Shown here piece after piece: positions 25,468-35,287 of a DNA stretch of 64,000 nt. The notes beneath the pieces were generated by a model. It worked only from the letters and a program-made list of their open reading frames with translations. It was not told the DNA's origin and ran no database searches. Position 1 is the stretch's first letter; each line of letters opens with the position of its first letter. The position numbers and the translations under genes are program-made. Source of the stretch: Phocoenobacter atlanticus (GTDB taxonomy: Bacteria > Pseudomonadota > Gammaproteobacteria > Enterobacterales > Pasteurellaceae); assembly GCF_030764225.1 (NCBI RefSeq), contig NZ_JASAXH010000010.1; one strand, written 5' to 3'.

Positions 25468-27188
25468 TTAAGTTTTTCCAGAACCATTTTGCCCTTAGTG
25501 AAACAGGTGCAAAAGACTTACGTACCGCTATTTTCTGGCGTACCTTATTAAATTTAAGTATGATGTTACCTGTCGTCCTTACATTTACTTTTTTACAAGA
25601 TTATTTAGGGCTACTCAAATCAGAAACGCTACCATCATACGGCATCTTATTTTATCTTATTTTTGCATTATGTGCTTTTTTAGTAATGTACAGTTTAGCT
25701 TATATTGATTACGAAAAGTGTTATACCAAAATATACAATGAAAGTGCTGACCGTCGTATTAAATTAGCCGAAACCCTACGCCAACTACCTATGGCATTTT
25801 TTGGTAAAAAAGATACCGCCGATTTAAGCTCTCTAATTATGGAAGATGCCACCCAAATAGAAATGCTGTTTTCTCACGCTGTACCTCAGATTTTTGCCGC
25901 AGCCATCAGTATGAGCGTAATGGGCTTATCAATGTTCTTTTACGATTGGCGAATGAGTTTGGCAATATTTTGGGTCGTCCCTGTCGGTTTTTTGGTATTT
26001 TATTTATCTAAACAAAAAATGCAACGCAATCACGATGTTATCTATGCTCAACGACTGCTAATAAGTGAACAAATCCAAAATGGTATGGATATGGTGCAAG
26101 AGATTAAATCTTATAACCAAGAAACCCACTATTTAGACACTCTCAATCAAACCCTAGATGAATATGAGAATAAATTGATTAATCTTGAATTGCTCGGAGG
26201 TGCTTTATTAAATATCTCTTACTCTATGCTAAAACTTGGATTACCGAGTGTCATTATCATTGGTGCGTGGCTATTTTCTCAAGATACTATCAGTCTATTC
26301 ACCTATTTAGTTTTTTTAATTCTTGTTGGACGTATCTATGACCCATTTATAGATGTAATGAACCATTTTGCATTGTTACTGTATCTTAATGTTCGTATTA
26401 AGCGTATGAAAGAAATGGACGCAATGCCAAGACAAACAGGGAATAAAACATTTAATCCAACTCATTTTGATATTGAATTTAAGGCTGTTAATTTTAGCTA
26501 TCAAACAGGAATGAAAACTTTACAAGATGTTAGTTTTGTCGCAAAACAAGGAGAAGTCACTGCTCTGATTGGTCCTTCAGGTGGAGGTAAAAGTACTGTT
26601 GCCAAACTTGCAGCTCGCTTTTGGGATATAGATAGTGGTGAGATCTTATTGGGTGGTCAAAATATCAGTGAGATTGAACCAGAAGTATTGCTTGCTCATT
26701 TTGCTATCGTATTTCAAGATGTTGCACTATTTAATAGTACTATAATGGAAAATATTCGTCTTGGTCGCAAAGATGCAACAGATGAAGAAGTGAAAGAGGC
26801 AGCTCGTATTGCACAATGTGTTGAATTTATTGAACGTTTACCACAAGGCTATGACACCCTTATCGGTGAAAATGGTGAAAAATTGTCAGGAGGTGAACGT
26901 CAGCGTATATCTATTGCACGTGCATTACTAAAAGATGCGCCTGTTATTTTGCTAGATGAAGCCACCGCTAGTCTTGACGCTAGAAATGAATGCAAAATTC
27001 AACAAGCTATTAGTGCGTTAATAAAAAACAAAACGGTACTTATTATTGCTCACCGTATGCGTACTGTTGTTAATGCCGATAAAATTGTGACAATTAAAGC
27101 AGGGCAAGTAGTTGAAACGGGTACACCTGAAATCTTAAAAACACAAAATGGCGTATTTTCAATGATGTTAAAAGCACAAAATAATTAA
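25464..27188 (+). CDS. ABC transporter, fused permease/ATPase, YbtQ/IrtB-like half
   Basis: The 574-residue partner of the preceding protein. Transmembrane helices lie in residues 20-300; Walker A is GPSGGGKST, the signature LSGGERQR, and Walker B VILLDEATASLD with H-loop IAHRM. Start codon overlap with the upstream stop indicates translational coupling and a heterodimer. Q-loop and D-loop residues look intact in both halves, so both ATP sites may be active. Substrate is unknown; iron complexes or heme are the leading candidates from the layout. Confidence 0.85.
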   Translation: MIKFFQNHFALSETGAKDLRTAIFWRTLLNLSMMLPVVLTFTFLQDYLGLLKSETLPSYGILFYLIFALCAFLVMYSLAYIDYEKCYTKIYNESADRRIKLAETLRQLPMAFFGKKDTADLSSLIMEDATQIEMLFSHAVPQIFAAAISMSVMGLSMFFYDWRMSLAIFWVVPVGFLVFYLSKQKMQRNHDVIYAQRLLISEQIQNGMDMVQEIKSYNQETHYLDTLNQTLDEYENKLINLELLGGALLNISYSMLKLGLPSVIIIGAWLFSQDTISLFTYLVFLILVGRIYDPFIDVMNHFALLLYLNVRIKRMKEMDAMPRQTGNKTFNPTHFDIEFKAVNFSYQTGMKTLQDVSFVAKQGEVTALIGPSGGGKSTVAKLAARFWDIDSGEILLGGQNISEIEPEVLLAHFAIVFQDVALFNSTIMENIRLGRKDATDEEVKEAARIAQCVEFIERLPQGYDTLIGENGEKLSGGERQRISIARALLKDAPVILLDEATASLDARNECKIQQAISALIKNKTVLIIAHRMRTVVNADKIVTIKAGQVVETGTPEILKTQNGVFSMMLKAQNN

Positions 27189-27202
27189 ATACAGAGGTAA
27201 AA

Positions 27203-27829
27203 ATGGAAAAAGATTGGTCTCCAATAGCAAAAAAATTTGATAAGTTTCAACACTATATTGCAGGTGAAGAAACAATCTCTCAAATTATAGCAAAACTTTC
27301 ACAGCTAAAAGAATTAGGAAATGTCGTAGAATTTGGTTGTGGCACGGGTCATTACACTAAAATGTTAGCCACTAACTGTAACACAATTTTAGCCACTGAT
27401 ATTTCAGAACAAATGATTGAAATTGCTAAAACAAACTTAATTGAATTTGACAATATAAGTGTACAACAAACTAATTGTTACTCAACTAACCTTGCTGAAA
27501 GTAGCTACGATACGGTATTTATGGCAAATTTAATTCACGTTGTTAGCCAACCTGAAAAAGCCCTAGCCGAAGCATATCGTTTATTAAAACCAAATGGTAA
27601 ATTGATTATAGTTTCATACACAACAGATGGTATGACCTATATTAACATTCTCAAAATGATCTACCGATATTTAAAAGTATTTGGCAAACCACCAAAAGGA
27701 GGAACAAAGTTTGGTTTAAATACACTTATAAATTTTGTGAATATTCACCGATTCAGTGTTGAAGAAGCTAAACTACTAGGTGATAAACAAAGTAAAGCAA
27801 TGTTTGTAATAGCTAAAAAATCATCTTAA
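27203..27829 (+). CDS. Class I SAM-dependent methyltransferase
   Basis: The 208-residue protein has the SAM-binding motif I VVEFGCGTGHYTKML (about residues 44-58), the acidic motif TDIS and the later AEAYRLLKPNGKLIIVSY characteristic of Methyltransf_11/25. It is 14 bp downstream of the ABC pair and so in the same transcript. A small-molecule substrate linked to the transporter is likely, but unidentified. Confidence 0.85.
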   Translation: MEKDWSPIAKKFDKFQHYIAGEETISQIIAKLSQLKELGNVVEFGCGTGHYTKMLATNCNTILATDISEQMIEIAKTNLIEFDNISVQQTNCYSTNLAESSYDTVFMANLIHVVSQPEKALAEAYRLLKPNGKLIIVSYTTDGMTYINILKMIYRYLKVFGKPPKGGTKFGLNTLINFVNIHRFSVEEAKLLGDKQSKAMFVIAKKSS

Positions 27830-27842
27830 TTATCTATAATAA

Positions 27843-27874
27843 AACCCCAAAAGTTATATTAAACTTTTGGGGTT
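27843..27874. terminator. Terminator between methyltransferase and tsaB (convergent)
   Basis: AACCCCAAAAGTT (27843-27855) and AACTTTTGGGGTT (27862-27874) form a perfect 13-bp stem. On the minus strand the hairpin is followed by TTTTATTATAG, so it ends the leftward transcript best and may also serve the plus-strand operon. Confidence 0.8.
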
Positions 27875-27942
27875 CGTAAAATTACTCACTTCTTAATATT
27901 TATACTGTACACCTAACAATAGTTAATTTAGCTACAAAATAT

Positions 27943-27972
27943 AGCGGTTACATTAAATCCAAAATTTGCAAA
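27943..27972 (+). repeat. DNA uptake word
   Basis: AGCGGTTACATTAAATC and then AAAATTTGCAAA (27961-27972), just downstream of tsaB. Confidence 0.65.
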
Positions 27973-27994
27973 TTAGACATAAAGTTAATTTACT

Positions 27995-28693
27995 CTACTG
28001 TTTATTAGGCAACTTCTTCCAAGTTACTTCATTCCTTAAATAAATTGGTTCAATATCTAACGCCCTTTGCGTATTTCCTTTTACTAATTCAATTTGAGCT
28101 AAAGGCAACATAAACTCAGCCTGTGGCAGAGTTATATCTGTTTCGGTTACCTCTAAATTACTCTCTTTAAACTGAGAATAAGCATTCCAGCCAGTACCCA
28201 CTACCACACAATTTTGTATTTTACTTTGTTGAATTTGCTCAATGGCTTTTTCAGGGGTACAAACTTGTTCTTGAATTACCTCTTTCCAACCATTTTCTGT
28301 TTTGGTTAGCTGTGAGAAATAAACCTCGTTCATTCTTGCATCAATTAAACAAATTACATTTTTTGCACCAAGCTGTTGATAGGCTTGTTGTGCCATTGTG
28401 GTTAGGTTTGAAACAGGGATAACAGGTAAATTTGCACCAAAAGCTAAGCCTTGTGCAACACTGACACCAACGCGTACCCCCGTGAAACTACCTGGTCCAC
28501 GTCCAAATGCAAGGGCATCAACTTCGGATAATTGAATATTGGCATTGTTTAATAGTTCATCAACCATAGGTAAAATGCGTTGTGTATGACTACGAGGGCT
28601 TAATTCATTCAAAGTGGTAATTTTCTCTTTATGCAACAAAGCCACAGAACAGGATTCTGTGGCAGTATCTATCACTAAAATTGTTTTCAACAT
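27995..28693 (-). CDS. tsaB: tRNA threonylcarbamoyladenosine biosynthesis protein TsaB
   Basis: TsaB is the partner of TsaD in making the t6A modification of ANN-decoding tRNAs. The 232-residue protein has the ASKHA-fold start ILVIDTATESCSVALL, then LSPRSHTQRILPMVDELL and FGRGPGSFTGVRVGVSVAQGLA, the standard TsaB signatures. It is at the end of the rimP-to-tsaB gene run. The C-terminal YLRNEVTWKKLP tail is as in gammaproteobacteria. Confidence 0.95.
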   Translation of the reverse strand: MLKTILVIDTATESCSVALLHKEKITTLNELSPRSHTQRILPMVDELLNNANIQLSEVDALAFGRGPGSFTGVRVGVSVAQGLAFGANLPVIPVSNLTTMAQQAYQQLGAKNVICLIDARMNEVYFSQLTKTENGWKEVIQEQVCTPEKAIEQIQQSKIQNCVVVGTGWNAYSQFKESNLEVTETDITLPQAEFMLPLAQIELVKGNTQRALDIEPIYLRNEVTWKKLPNKQ

Positions 28694-28711
28694 TTTTTGA
28701 CCTATTCTAAA

Positions 28712-29785
28712 TTATTTTGCTCTATTTTTACGACGTATTGCAACGGCGTCTGCAAGTTGGAATAAGATTTTTTCACTGTCTTCCCAATTAATACAAGCAT
28801 CTGTCACACTTTGTCCATAAGTAAGCGCTTTGCCATCAATTAAATCTTGACGCCCCTCGACTAAATGACTTTCAATCATTACACCTGAAATCAAATCAGA
28901 ACCTTGTGCTATTTGATTTGCAATATCATCACTGACGGCTAATTGACGTTTAAATTGTTTTTGACTATTGGCGTGGCTAAAATCTACCATTACGTGAGGT
29001 CTAAAATTTGCTTTTTTAAGTTCATCACACGCATTTTTAATCGATTGTTCATCATAATTTGTACCATTACTTCCCCCACGTAAAATAATATGACAATCAG
29101 GGTTTCCTGCGGTCGATACAATGGCAGAATGCCCAAATTTGGTAACGGATAAAAAATGATGAGGTGCTTTTGCTGATGCAATGGCATCTAAAGCGACTTG
29201 TACTGAACCATTGGTTGCATTTTTAAAACCCACAGCACAAGATAATCCTGACGCTAATTCACGATGAACTTGTGATTCTGTGGTTCTTGCACCAATTGCT
29301 CCCCAGCTCATAAAATCGGCTAGATATTGAGGGGTTATCATATCTAAAAACTCTCCTGCAGTAGGAACTGTCATATCATTAATGTCAGAAAGTACCTTGC
29401 GAGCAATACGTAACCCATCATTTAAAGAGTAAGTTTCATTTAAATAAGGATCGTTAATCAGCCCTTTCCAACCCACAGTAGTACGAGGTTTTTCAAAATA
29501 GACTCGCATTACTAATTCTAAATGTTGGTTAATTCGTGGATTGGCTCTCATTTCTTTGATTTTTTCTGCATAATCTAATGCCAGTTGATGATGATGGATA
29601 GAACAAGGACCAATTACAACCAATAAACGATCATCATTACCTTGTATAATATTATGGATCGTATCACGTGCTTTTTCTACAGTATTTGCTGCAATATCAC
29701 TTGCTGGTAAGCTTTCTAATAATGCCACTGGAGGAAGTAATTGTTCAATATTTTTTATTCTAATATCATCATTTCTGTACATCAT
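28712..29785 (-). CDS. aroG: 3-deoxy-7-phosphoheptulonate synthase (class I, AroG-type)
   Basis: Condenses erythrose 4-phosphate with PEP at the entry of the shikimate pathway that aroA also serves. The 357-residue protein has GPCSIHH, FEKPRTTVGWKGLINDP, GARTTESQVHRELASGLSCAVGFKN and HAN..K, all typical of the class I enzyme. The N-terminal YRNDDIRIKNIEQLLPP extension matches the Phe-inhibited AroG subtype, though feedback specificity cannot be decided from sequence alone. It lies between truB and tsaB on the same strand. Confidence 0.93.
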   Translation of the reverse strand: MMYRNDDIRIKNIEQLLPPVALLESLPASDIAANTVEKARDTIHNIIQGNDDRLLVVIGPCSIHHHQLALDYAEKIKEMRANPRINQHLELVMRVYFEKPRTTVGWKGLINDPYLNETYSLNDGLRIARKVLSDINDMTVPTAGEFLDMITPQYLADFMSWGAIGARTTESQVHRELASGLSCAVGFKNATNGSVQVALDAIASAKAPHHFLSVTKFGHSAIVSTAGNPDCHIILRGGSNGTNYDEQSIKNACDELKKANFRPHVMVDFSHANSQKQFKRQLAVSDDIANQIAQGSDLISGVMIESHLVEGRQDLIDGKALTYGQSVTDACINWEDSEKILFQLADAVAIRRKNRAK

Positions 29786-29799
29786 TATGCTATCTTTCC

Positions 29800-30738
29800 T
29801 TATTCTTTTATATTGTGATTAATATTAACCATTCTATTTGGTCTAAGAACATTATTCTTATCTATTTCTGCTATACCTAAAAAGTAATGATTATCTGAAA
29901 ATAAACGAACTAGCCCATAAATTTGCTGATCGTTCATCAATTTTAAGCGTTGTCCAAATCCAATTGCTTTAGTTTGTTCTGCATCTAAATCAATTTTTGG
30001 CAAATTCGCCACTGCACTGTCTACGGGCAATAAATGTTGATCTAAAAGAGTTAAATCATCTTGCTCGCTAAGTTGTTGTAATTCGTCCCAAGTCATCATT
30101 TTATTTTTAGGATAATTAGCAACCCCAGTTCTTCGCAACACTGTCACGTGTGCACCACAACCTAAAACTTCGCCTAAATCATCAACCAAAGTACGAATAT
30201 AAGTCCCTTTTGAACAATGCACTTCTAAGGTTAAATAAGGGGCTTCATAGCTGATAAATTTTAGCTCAAAAATCGTGATTGGACGTGCTTCACGTTCAAC
30301 GGTAATTCCTGCTCTGGCATATTCATACAAAGGTTTTCCATTATGTTTCAATGCTGAAAACATTGTTGGCACTTGTAAAATATCGCCTCTAAACTGTGTT
30401 AAAGCATCAATAATCTGTGATTGTTCAACATTTATCCCACGAATTTGCACAACCTCACCCTCAGCATCAGAACTATCCGTTCTTTCACCCAATTTTGCCG
30501 TGACAACGTATCGCTTATCGGAGTCTAATAAAAACTGTGAAAACTTGGTTGCTTCGCCTAAACAAATTGGTAACATACCTGTGGCTAATGGATCTAATGC
30601 CCCTGTATGCCCTGCTTTATTTGCTTTAAATAGACGTTTTACTTTTTGTAAAATATCATTAGAGCTCATTCCCTGAGGCTTATCTAATAAAAAAACACCG
30701 TGAATATCCCTGCCCTTTTTAGTTGGTCTTCTACCCAC
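29800..30738 (-). CDS. truB: tRNA pseudouridine(55) synthase
   Basis: TruB makes pseudouridine 55 in the T loop of tRNAs. The 312-residue protein has GVFLLDKPQGMSSNDILQKVK and AGHTGALDPLATGMLP with the catalytic Asp, then the KRYVVTAKLGERTDSSDAEG segment and CSKGTYIRTLVDDLGE. A C-terminal PUA-like domain follows. It begins 2 bp after the rbfA stop, so the two are coupled. The order rbfA-truB is the usual one for the metY operon. Confidence 0.96.
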   Translation of the reverse strand: MGRRPTKKGRDIHGVFLLDKPQGMSSNDILQKVKRLFKANKAGHTGALDPLATGMLPICLGEATKFSQFLLDSDKRYVVTAKLGERTDSSDAEGEVVQIRGINVEQSQIIDALTQFRGDILQVPTMFSALKHNGKPLYEYARAGITVEREARPITIFELKFISYEAPYLTLEVHCSKGTYIRTLVDDLGEVLGCGAHVTVLRRTGVANYPKNKMMTWDELQQLSEQDDLTLLDQHLLPVDSAVANLPKIDLDAEQTKAIGFGQRLKLMNDQQIYGLVRLFSDNHYFLGIAEIDKNNVLRPNRMVNINHNIKE

Positions 30739-30740
30739 GA

Positions 30741-31124
30741 TTATTCCTCTGTTGTGCTTTTTTGCTTATCTTTACGAATAACATCACTCACAAGGTTAGA
30801 CATACGCATACCTTCAACCAACGATTGATCATAGAAGAAACGAAGCTCTGGAACAATACGTAAACGCATTGCTTTCGCAACGAGATTACGAATATAGCCT
30901 GATGCTTGATTTAAACCTTCTAAGCCACGCTCAACTACACTATCATCTTCATCAAATAAGAAAGTAACAAATATTTTTGCATAAGCAAGATCTCGACTAA
31001 TTTCAACATCTGAAACAGTTACCATTCCAACTCGAGGATCTTTCACTTCTCGTTGTAAAATAATTGCCACTTCTTTTTGTAATTCCTGTGCAACTCGGTC
31101 TGATCGTGTAAACTCTTTCGCCAT
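30741..31124 (-). CDS. rbfA: 30S ribosome-binding factor A
   Basis: RbfA helps the final 30S maturation and cold adaptation. From ATG 31124 the protein has 127 residues, the standard length, with MAKEFTRSDRVAQELQKEVA and the KH-type core RVGMVTVSDVEISRDLAYAKIFVTF. PELRFFYDQSLVEGMRM follows. AAAGGA (31137-31132) is correctly spaced for this start; an in-frame TTG at 31148 would take in the ribosome site and is rejected. Confidence 0.95.
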   Translation of the reverse strand: MAKEFTRSDRVAQELQKEVAIILQREVKDPRVGMVTVSDVEISRDLAYAKIFVTFLFDEDDSVVERGLEGLNQASGYIRNLVAKAMRLRIVPELRFFYDQSLVEGMRMSNLVSDVIRKDKQKSTTEE

Positions 31125-31148
31125 TTTTTTATATCCTTTTGTTAGCAA

Positions 31149-31204
31149 ACAAGCGGTAAGATCTTATAAAAAATTTGCAAATTTTTTGATAAATCTAACC
31201 GCTT
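31149..31204. repeat. Inverted pair of DNA uptake words sharing one TTTGCAAA core
   Basis: ACAAGCGGT (31149-31157) and ACCGCTT (31198-31204) face each other around AAAAAATTTGCAAATTTTTT. The whole 56 bp is an imperfect palindrome between infB and rbfA. It could form a hairpin in the transcript and so act as an attenuating or processing site. Confidence 0.75.
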
Positions 31205-31226
31205 ATATATTGTTAAAATATATCAT

Positions 31227-31246
31227 AGACAAGGCGTGCCTTGTCT
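31227..31246. repeat. Palindromic intergenic element, copy 4
   Basis: AGACAAGGCGTGCCTTGTCT, followed by CTAC, lies 14 bp from the infB stop. Confidence 0.8.
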
Positions 31247-31259
31247 CTACACATATTTT

Positions 31260-33773
31260 TTAGATTGAACGTTGAATTTCAATAATTTCAAAGACTTCGA
31301 TTTGGTCGCCAACTTTAACATCATTGTAGTTTTTCACGCCCATACCACATTCCATATTACTACGAACTTCTGCAACATCATCTTTAAAACGACGTAATGA
31401 ATCTAATTCACCTTCAAAGATAACAATATTATCACGTAATACACGAATTGGATTGTTACGTTTTACAATACCTTCGGTTACCATACAACCTGCGATCGCA
31501 CCAAATTTAGGGTGACGGAATACATCACGCACTTCAGCTAAACCGATAATTTCTTGTTTAAACTCAGGTGCAAGCATACCGCTCATCGCCGCTTTAATTT
31601 CATTTAATAATTCATAAATGATTGAATAATAACGTAAATCTAAGTTTTCGGTTTCAATTACACGACGAGCAGATGCATCAGCACGTACGTTAAATCCTAA
31701 GATAATTGCATTTGATGCCGCGGCAAGGGTTGCGTCTGTTTCTGTGATACCACCAACACCAGAACCAACAACTTTTACTTTCACTTCTTCCGTTGAAAGT
31801 TCAACTAATGCTTGACTAATGGCTTCAACTGAACCTTGAACATCGGCTTTAACAATAACGTTTAACTCCGCTACATCGCCTTCGGTCATATTCGTAAACA
31901 TATTTTCAAGTTTTGCTTTTTGCTGACGAGCAAGTTTCACATCACGGAATTTACCTTGACGATATAAAGCCACTTCACGTGCTTTTTTCTCATCACGTAC
32001 AACGGTTGCTTCATCCCCTGCTGCTGGCACGCCAGAAAGACCTAATACCTCAACTGGGATTGAAGGACCTGCAGATTCAATGGTTTTACCATTTTCATCA
32101 CGCATTGCACGCACACGACCGTATTCAAAGCCACAAAGTATGATATCACCTTTGTTTAAAGTACCTGATTGAACAAGGATTGTTGCTACTGGACCACGAC
32201 CTTTATCTAAGTAAGATTCAATGACCACTCCGCTTGCCATACCTTCTTTAACTGCCGTTAATTCAAGTACTTCTGATTGTAATAAAATAGCATCTAATAA
32301 TGCGTCAACGCCCGTACCTTGTTTTGCTGATACGTGTACAAACTGAATATCACCACCAAATTTTTCAGAAACCACTTCATATTGTAATAATTCTTGCTCA
32401 ACACGATCAGGATTTGCTTCTGGTTTATCTACTTTGTTTACTGCAACAACTAAAGGAACTTCTGCCGCTCTTGCGTGCTGAATTGCCTCAATTGTTTGTG
32501 GCATTACACCATCATCTGCAGCAACAACAAGGATAACGATATCCGTTGATTTAGCGCCACGTGCACGCATTGAAGTAAAGGCGGCGTGTCCCGGTGTATC
32601 CAAGAAAGTAACCATTTTACCGTCATCAGTTTCAACGTGATAAGCACCGATATGCTGTGTAATACCGCCAGCTTCGCCATCAGCAACTTTTGCTTTACGA
32701 ATATAATCAAGTAATGAAGTTTTACCGTGATCTACGTGTCCCATAATGGTTACTACTGGTGCTCGATTTACTTTTTCAAGATTTAAATCACGATCACTCA
32801 TTAACGCTTCTTCAAGTTCGTTCTCTTTACGAAGTACAACTTTGTGACCCATTTCTTCTGCAACAAGTTGTGCCGTTTCTTGGTCAATCACTTGGTTAAT
32901 GGTCGCCATTGCCCCCATTTTCATCATCGTTTTAATGACTTCGGTTGCTTTGATTGCCATTTTATTTGCAAGCTCTGCAACAGTGACGGTTTCGCCAATA
33001 ACCACATCACGAGTAACCGGTGCTGCAGGTTTAGTAAAGCTTTGTTGAATAGACGAATTGCCTTTTTTCACATTACGCTTACCTTTACCCAGTTTTAAAT
33101 TACCTTTTTGACCACGACTTTGATTACGGCGATTTTCTTCTCGTTCATTCTTTTTAGAATCTTCATTAATGACTTTCTTCGTTTTTTTACGCCCTTTACT
33201 TTCACTTTTACGCTCTGAATCAAATTCAGCTTCACGAGCATAATCTGAAGTAAAACGAGCATCTTCAAATTCTTCTATTTTTTCTGTTTTGACTTCATCT
33301 TGAGTCATTTCGGCTAAACGACGAGCTTCCTCCGCTGCTTTTTTTGCAGCTTCTTCTGCTTTTTTAAGAGCAAGTTCTTCTTGTTTACGACGAAATTCCT
33401 CTTCTTCTTTTGATTTTGTCGTTTTTTTATCCTCTGCTTTTACCGATTTTTTAGTCTTTTTAGGCGTAGCGTCTGCGTTTACTTTTGCTTCTTTATCTGC
33501 TTTTTCTTTCTTCGCTTTAGCTTTTTCTTCCGCTTTCAATTTTGCTTCTTTTTCGGCTTTTAATTTTGCTTCTTTTTCTGCTTGTTCTTTAGCTTTTGCT
33601 TCTTCTAACTCTTTCTGTTTTGCAGCTTTAACTGCTTCTACATCAATTTTACGAGATTTACGTACTTCAACTTGAACTTTTTTGGCTTTTCCACCCGTAG
33701 TTGTCGCACTTACTGTCGTTTTAGTACGACGTTGTAAACTTAATTTTTTAGGTGCTTTTTTTTCTTCTGTCAT
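31260..33773 (-). CDS. infB: Translation initiation factor IF-2
   Basis: IF-2 is the GTPase that places initiator fMet-tRNA on the ribosome; the initiator tRNA gene lies upstream in the same gene cluster. The 837-residue protein has an N-terminal lysine-rich start, a long charged coiled coil of KA(E/K)-rich repeats (about residues 45-165) and a basic linker. The G domain has GHVDHGKTS near residue 342, DTPGHAAF and NKVDK, and the C-terminal domains bind fMet-tRNA. Length is slightly below E. coli's 890 because the N-terminal repeats are fewer. Confidence 0.96.
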   Translation of the reverse strand: MTEEKKAPKKLSLQRRTKTTVSATTTGGKAKKVQVEVRKSRKIDVEAVKAAKQKELEEAKAKEQAEKEAKLKAEKEAKLKAEEKAKAKKEKADKEAKVNADATPKKTKKSVKAEDKKTTKSKEEEEFRRKQEELALKKAEEAAKKAAEEARRLAEMTQDEVKTEKIEEFEDARFTSDYAREAEFDSERKSESKGRKKTKKVINEDSKKNEREENRRNQSRGQKGNLKLGKGKRNVKKGNSSIQQSFTKPAAPVTRDVVIGETVTVAELANKMAIKATEVIKTMMKMGAMATINQVIDQETAQLVAEEMGHKVVLRKENELEEALMSDRDLNLEKVNRAPVVTIMGHVDHGKTSLLDYIRKAKVADGEAGGITQHIGAYHVETDDGKMVTFLDTPGHAAFTSMRARGAKSTDIVILVVAADDGVMPQTIEAIQHARAAEVPLVVAVNKVDKPEANPDRVEQELLQYEVVSEKFGGDIQFVHVSAKQGTGVDALLDAILLQSEVLELTAVKEGMASGVVIESYLDKGRGPVATILVQSGTLNKGDIILCGFEYGRVRAMRDENGKTIESAGPSIPVEVLGLSGVPAAGDEATVVRDEKKAREVALYRQGKFRDVKLARQQKAKLENMFTNMTEGDVAELNVIVKADVQGSVEAISQALVELSTEEVKVKVVGSGVGGITETDATLAAASNAIILGFNVRADASARRVIETENLDLRYYSIIYELLNEIKAAMSGMLAPEFKQEIIGLAEVRDVFRHPKFGAIAGCMVTEGIVKRNNPIRVLRDNIVIFEGELDSLRRFKDDVAEVRSNMECGMGVKNYNDVKVGDQIEVFEIIEIQRSI

Positions 33774-33793
33774 TTTAATTCTCCTTACAGTGA

Positions 33794-35275
33794 TTAACTA
33801 AACCAGCAAATTTCACGTGCTGCCATAATTAACTCACCTGCTTTTTCTGATGATAATTCTTCAATATCAGCTAAATCATCAGTACCCTGCTCAGCTAATT
33901 CTTCTAATGTAACAATGCCTTTTTCAGCTAGCTTAAATGCGATATGACGCTCCATACCTTCAAGATTTAATAATTTATCTTCAATATGTGCATCTTCTAA
34001 CATTTTTTCTTCAAGCATTACTTGTTTAGTAATAGCTGTTTTGGCTCGCTCTTGCAACTCTTCAACCAAATCTTCATCTTCAAGCCCCTCAATTGTTGTC
34101 ACTTCGTCAATAGGTACATAAGCAATTTCTTCTAGTGATGAAAAACCTTCATCAATAAGAAGTTGTGCGAAGTCATCATCAATCTCAAGTGCTTCCATAA
34201 ATAGATGAAGAATTTTATCATCTTCTGCTTGATGTTTTTTATCAAGATCTTTTATGGTCATCACATTTAAAGTCCAACCGGTTAATTGTGTGGCTAAACG
34301 TACGTTTTGACCATTACGACCAATTGCTTGTGCAAGTGCTGTTTCTTCTACTGCAATATCCATTGTATGTGTATCTTCATCAACAACAATAGATGCAACA
34401 TCAGCAGGAGCCATCGCATTAATCGCAAACTGTGCTGGATTGTCATCCCAAAGTACGATATCTACGCGTTCACCACCTAATTCGTTACTAATCGCTTGAA
34501 CTCTTGCACCACGCATACCTACACAAGCACCAACAGGATCAATACGTTTATCATTACTCTTCACTGCGATTTTTGCACGAGATGCAGGATCACGAGCAGC
34601 ACCTTTAATTTCAATTAATTCTTCACCAATTTCTGGTACTTCTAGTCTGAATAACTCTTCAAGCATTACAGGTTTTGAACGAGTAACAAATAATTGAGGT
34701 CCTTTTGAATCTGGCTTAATTTCATAAAGAACACCACGTACTCTATCTCCTGGGCGAAGATTTTCACGAGGTAACATATCTTCTCGCACAATAACCGCTT
34801 CAGCTTGATAACCTAAATCTAAAATAATTTGCTCACGGTTTACTTTTTTAACTGTACCATTAATAATTTCACCTAATTGTGAACGGAACTGTTCAATCAC
34901 TTTATTGCGTTCAGCTTCACGAATTTTAGTTGTAATTACCTGACGTGCGGTTTGCATTGTAATACGATCAAATGGAATTGAATCAATTTCATCTTCCATC
35001 ACATCACCTACCTGAATAGTTGGATCATCATATTGAGCTGCTTCAATACTCATTTCACGAGTTGTATTATGTACTTCTGTAACCACAGTCCAACGTCGAA
35101 ATGTTTGAAAATCACCTGTTTTACGATTAATCACTACTCGGACATCAACATCTAATTCTTTTTTCTTTCTTGTTGAAATTGCCAATGCCATTTCTAAGGC
35201 TTCAAAAATTGCTTCTTTTGGTAGCAATTTTTCGTTAGAGACAGCTTCTGCTGCCAATAAAATCTCTTTACTCAT
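33794..35275 (-). CDS. nusA: Transcription termination/antitermination factor NusA
   Basis: NusA binds RNA polymerase and modulates pausing, termination and antitermination. The 493-residue protein has the N-terminal polymerase-binding domain (MSKEILLAAEAVSNEKLLPK). An S1 domain follows (GTVKKVNREQIILDLGYQAEAV), then KH domains with VGACVGMRGARVQAI and AQAIGRNGQNVRLA. Two C-terminal helix-hairpin repeats follow (about residues 365-490), ending in REICWF, as in gammaproteobacterial NusA. infB starts 20 bp downstream. Confidence 0.96.
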   Translation of the reverse strand: MSKEILLAAEAVSNEKLLPKEAIFEALEMALAISTRKKKELDVDVRVVINRKTGDFQTFRRWTVVTEVHNTTREMSIEAAQYDDPTIQVGDVMEDEIDSIPFDRITMQTARQVITTKIREAERNKVIEQFRSQLGEIINGTVKKVNREQIILDLGYQAEAVIVREDMLPRENLRPGDRVRGVLYEIKPDSKGPQLFVTRSKPVMLEELFRLEVPEIGEELIEIKGAARDPASRAKIAVKSNDKRIDPVGACVGMRGARVQAISNELGGERVDIVLWDDNPAQFAINAMAPADVASIVVDEDTHTMDIAVEETALAQAIGRNGQNVRLATQLTGWTLNVMTIKDLDKKHQAEDDKILHLFMEALEIDDDFAQLLIDEGFSSLEEIAYVPIDEVTTIEGLEDEDLVEELQERAKTAITKQVMLEEKMLEDAHIEDKLLNLEGMERHIAFKLAEKGIVTLEELAEQGTDDLADIEELSSEKAGELIMAAREICWFS

Positions 35276-35287
35276 TTTAAATACCTT

